A DNA stretch of 64,000 nt from contig URSA01000005.1 in NCBI GenBank assembly GCA_900550475.1, positions 96,195 to 160,194 of the forward strand, read 5' to 3'. Positions 61,976 through 64,000 of the stretch are shown here, in pieces. The notes under the pieces were generated by a model. That model did not search any database, had not been told where the DNA came from, and saw nothing but the letters and a program-made list of their open reading frames with translations. How positions within the stretch are numbered: the first letter of the stretch is position 1; each line of letters starts with the position of its first letter. This DNA comes from an uncultured Lachnospiraceae bacterium. GTDB taxonomy: Bacteria; Bacillota; Clostridia; Lachnospirales; Lachnospiraceae. A program made the position numbers and the translations under genes.

Positions 61976-62017
61976 GAATTGTCTGGTCATCTTATTCAAC
62001 TGACAACCAGACAATTC
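61976..62017. terminator. 12-bp stem-loop after the DUF6483 gene
   Basis: GAATTGTCTGGT (61976-61987) pairs perfectly with ACCAGACAATTC (62006-62017), 3 bp past the stop codon. No U tract; termination is probable only by position. Confidence 0.5.
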
Positions 62018-62019
62018 TA

Positions 62020-62403
62020 TTAAAAGTCTGTTAAAAACATTTTTGCAATACTGCTTAGACCAAAGCTATCAGCAACATTTTCTAAACCTAATTTGATTTC
62101 ATCTCTGCTGAAGTTATTTACTTCTAAAAAATCGTCAGTTTTGTCATTCAAATAGGAATAAAATAATAGTGCAATTTCTAAACTGTTCACATCTGTATTA
62201 CTGGTCAAATCATATAATCTGTTTTCAGCTTCATTGATTTCTCCAGCGTCAACCATGTCTAACAGATTTTCCAATGTTTCCTGTTCTTCTTTATTTTCCA
62301 ACAATTCTACTGTTGGGGACTCCGTATCGATGTTGAATAATAGTTTTAAAATAGCTCGCACCATTTCTTTAATGAGTCTCATTACATAATCTTGCTCAAA
62401 CAC
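62020..62403 (-). CDS. DUF6483 family protein
   Basis: 127 residues, acidic and helical. FEQDYVMRLIKEMVRAILKLLFNID at the N terminus is the family's hallmark; the rest has TPR-like helices (ENLLDMVDAGEINEAENRLYDL). Function unknown. The start is GTG at 62403 with AAAGGAG 7 bases upstream, and that site lies inside a perfect 10-bp hairpin. It follows the 109-residue membrane-protein gene by 38 bp. Confidence 0.75.
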   Translation of the reverse strand: MFEQDYVMRLIKEMVRAILKLLFNIDTESPTVELLENKEEQETLENLLDMVDAGEINEAENRLYDLTSNTDVNSLEIALLFYSYLNDKTDDFLEVNNFSRDEIKLGLENVADSFGLSSIAKMFLTDF

Positions 62404-62411
62404 AATTATTC

Positions 62412-62440
62412 TCCTTTCTGCTTTCTATTTGCAGAAAGGA
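62412..62440 (-). promoter_or_regulatory. Hairpin sequestering the DUF6483 ribosome site
   Basis: On the minus strand TCCTTTCTGC pairs perfectly with GCAGAAAGGA (62431-62440 with 62412-62421, 9-base loop); the second arm contains the AAAGGA ribosome site. Translation of the upstream gene, which ends 1 bp before the hairpin, could open it. Confidence 0.5.
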
Positions 62441-62441
62441 T

Positions 62442-62771
62442 TTAATCGTCCATGCGAACCTTTAATGTAACTATGGTATCTCCTCGTGGTAGTTGGATTA
62501 AATTAGCACAAAAGCTGATGCATACAACCGTTATCAGAATTTCAAACCAAATATTGAGAATGTTTATGCCTTTTACAGTTTGGACTTTTTTATGGTCTAC
62601 ATCTTCGATACTGACAATTTCTTGTTCTTTATCTTCGACCACTACATATGTGATTGCCTCACCAAATAAGCCATAAACATTTATTATTCCACAAGAAAGT
62701 ATTGCAACAGATACGGATATTGTAAAAAGCACAAAGAATAATCGGATTATCCAATACTTTTTCTTGTCCAT
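62442..62771 (-). CDS. Small membrane protein of unknown function
   Basis: 109 residues with two membrane helices (about 9-38 and 73-95) flanking an external acidic region (VVEDKEQEIVSIEDVDHKK). No family recognised. ATGGAGGTATT gives a strong ribosome site. It follows repeat copy C and precedes the DUF6483 gene with which it seems to form one unit. Confidence 0.65.
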   Translation of the reverse strand: MDKKKYWIIRLFFVLFTISVSVAILSCGIINVYGLFGEAITYVVVEDKEQEIVSIEDVDHKKVQTVKGINILNIWFEILITVVCISFCANLIQLPRGDTIVTLKVRMDD

Positions 62772-62781
62772 AATACCTCCA

Positions 62782-62837
62782 TAAAATTCAAATCTTCTGT
62801 TGCTTTCAATCTCTCTACAAGACTGAAAGTTTCAAGT
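62782..62837 (-). repeat. Copy C of the intergenic hairpin repeat
   Basis: Core as in copies A and B, extended on the right by GTTTCAAGT, which it shares with copy D. It lies between the XRE gene stop and the ribosome site of the membrane-protein gene. The stem TTTCAGTCT/AGATTGAAA forms on the minus-strand RNA with one G-U pair. Confidence 0.85.
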
Positions 62838-62840
62838 ACC

Positions 62841-63500
62841 TTAATTAAATGAATGATTTATCTTGTCACTCATTAAAATAACAGAGATATCCTCCAAAGA
62901 TTCTTTTGCAACAAACTTACCCGTATGAACTTCAATTGTATCTTCTACACAAGAGACAATTTCACTAAACGCATAGGTATTTCCACCAAAATAAGTTCCT
63001 TTATTTACATATACCGAACATTTACCATAACTAATGTCATTCTGAGCCACATAATCTTCTTCTCTTTTTGCAAGAATACCTAATGACTTATTCTTATTAA
63101 AGAAACCATATCTACCATTCTTTTCAAAGCATATTAAGTTTTTATAGCTTCCAACGATTTTGATATTTCTGATTACACTATGCCTAAAACTATTCATAGA
63201 AACATCACATACTTTTCCTAAGTAATCATCTATTGAAACACTGCTTTTATCTGATAAATCACCCGCAATTTTCTTTTCATCCAAGCTAGATATAGGTAAA
63301 TCAAAATCATCTCTTACCAACTGATCCAATGTAAGATTGTAGAAATCTGCTATTCTTAAAAGTAACTGCACATCAGGAATCGAAGTTCCATTTTCCCATT
63401 TTGATACCGCCTGCCTGCTAACACCAAGCTCTTCAGCAAAACCTTCTTGAGTCAGATTGTTCATCTTTCTGATAATAGTAATTTTTTCATTTAGTAACAT
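62841..63500 (-). CDS. XRE-family transcriptional regulator
   Basis: 219 residues. The first 65 form an HTH_3 domain (IIRKMNNLTQEGFAEELGVS, RQAVSKWENGTSIPDVQLLL); the rest is a beta-rich region of unknown type (ENLICFEKNGRYGFFNKNKS-like strands, GTYFGGNTYAFSEIV). It may regulate genes of this accessory island. AAAGGAGGTAAC lies before the ATG. It is upstream of the repeat-separated genes. Confidence 0.82.
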   Translation of the reverse strand: MLLNEKITIIRKMNNLTQEGFAEELGVSRQAVSKWENGTSIPDVQLLLRIADFYNLTLDQLVRDDFDLPISSLDEKKIAGDLSDKSSVSIDDYLGKVCDVSMNSFRHSVIRNIKIVGSYKNLICFEKNGRYGFFNKNKSLGILAKREEDYVAQNDISYGKCSVYVNKGTYFGGNTYAFSEIVSCVEDTIEVHTGKFVAKESLEDISVILMSDKINHSFN

Positions 63501-63637
63501 GATTGTTACCTCCTTTGCTTAATTATGCCGTAATAATACAAAACATCTATTATTCATTCAAGAAAGTTTTGTTTACATTGTGCGACTGTTAGTTGCATAA
63601 GCCAAATTCTTAAGAAACTTCAAATAAACGCGTGCTT

Positions 63638-63959
63638 TTATAACTCGCCTCTCAAACGTGCTTCTATATCAGATGCCGTGTATAACACATCCGTTACAAT
63701 TACCCTTTCGTCACGGATTGTGTAAAACACTGAATAATTATCGACGAGCATTCTACGCAACTCCATTCTCTTTTCCGGCTCAGAATCCATAATCCTAAAT
63801 CGTTCCGGGAAAGTGTCTAATGTAAGTATTTCATCAGCAATGCGATTATATTGCCCCCATTGCATTATCCGGAGCAAGCAAATCTATAGCAATATAATTG
63901 TATATATCTTCCATATCCTGCAAAGCTTCTTTTGTAATCTCTACCTTATATTGCTTCAT
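63638..63959 (-). pseudogene. RelE/ParE-type toxin gene with a frameshift in a G run
   Basis: From ATG 63959 the frame reads MKQYKVEITKEALQDMEDIY and NYIAIDLLAPDNAMG, then meets a stop. A run of five G (63853-63857 on the complementary strand) puts the rest, QYNRIADEILTLDTFPERF through to RLRGEL, one base out of frame. Removing one G restores a typical 106-residue RelE/ParE toxin. It overlaps the end of the antitoxin gene (TAATG). Confidence 0.8.
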
Positions 63960-64000
63960 TAATGCCTCTCTCTAAATGCCACAAACGCACTAGCTGCATC
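63959..64000 (-). CDS. Antitoxin gene, 3' end only
   Basis: The last 13 codons (DAASAFVAFRERH and stop) of a gene entering from the right edge, overlapping the RelE-type start by one base. Position makes a RelB/DinJ or similar antitoxin likely, but too little is present to classify. Confidence 0.5.
   Translation of the reverse strand, partial: DAASAFVAFRERH

Noticed and set aside
60579..62837. Classical integron attC sites or CRISPR repeats
   Set aside because: The repeats are spaced by whole genes rather than short spacers, lack a consistent RYYYAAC/GTTRRRY pair, and no integrase or cas gene is present in the window.

Overview
The window reads as a chromosomal segment of a gut-type Lachnospiraceae or related Clostridia. 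This is inferred from the gene set (a CUT1 sugar importer operon with DUF5696 and YIP1 partners, a BMP/Nup-type nucleoside ABC importer, DUF1540, DUF6171 and DUF2974 proteins, a Csp-like subtilase), from AGGAGG-type ribosome sites, and from a GC-rich backbone interrupted by visibly AT-rich patches near 34.3-36.6 kb and from about 59.6 kb to the right end. No rRNA, tRNA, CRISPR array or complete insertion sequence was recognised.

Layout. 1-8.3 kb: the 5' part of kduI (pectin uronate catabolism) with a palindromic operator, an AraC regulator, an SGNH esterase, a GH95 glycosidase, a class I amidotransferase-like hydrolase, a DUF2974 hydrolase, and a FIST sensor plus cytoplasmic chemoreceptor pair. 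8.4-33 kb: a large arabinan/L-arabinose locus, nearly all on the minus strand. From upstream to downstream it holds GH51 arabinofuranosidase, a very large solute-binding protein, two permeases, a beta-propeller/YIP1 protein, DUF5696, two more permeases, a second binding protein and a LamG lipoprotein, followed by a terminator. Then come GH43 exo-arabinofuranosidase, araA, an FGGY kinase, araD, DUF6171, GH27, and a membrane-anchored GH43 endo-arabinanase. A divergent ArsR-type regulator with a large C-terminal domain sits next to GH51 and is the best candidate switch. Arabinan would be cut outside the cell, oligomers imported, arabinose released by GH51/GH43, and converted by AraA, kinase and AraD to xylulose 5-phosphate; a transaldolase-like gene lies nearby.

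34.3-37 kb: an AT-rich insert with a second DUF2974 hydrolase, a patatin-like phospholipase and a probable small RNA. 37.5-46.5 kb: housekeeping and purine salvage (DUF1540, SEC-C, Nup-like importer, xpt, metY, nth). 46.5-59.5 kb: an EamA exporter, a remarkable fusion of a Tet(M)-like ribosomal GTPase with a YacP/Rae1-type NYN ribonuclease domain, a Csp-like subtilase, an AraC regulator, M18 aminopeptidase, formate/nitrite channel, and a tight operon of CE2-type esterase, two half-size CHR transporters, a diguanylate cyclase and an alpha/beta hydrolase.

59.6-64 kb is accessory DNA: a Phd/Doc module whose toxin is frameshifted, a lipoprotein remnant, then a series of small same-strand genes (CPBP protease, GNAT, DUF6483, membrane protein, XRE regulator) separated by copies of a repeated hairpin element, laid out like gene cassettes, and finally a RelBE-type module whose toxin is also frameshifted. 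The repeat-separated array and the Tet-NYN fusion are the most novel-looking items. All functional statements are inferred from sequence motifs read by eye; no database search was possible.
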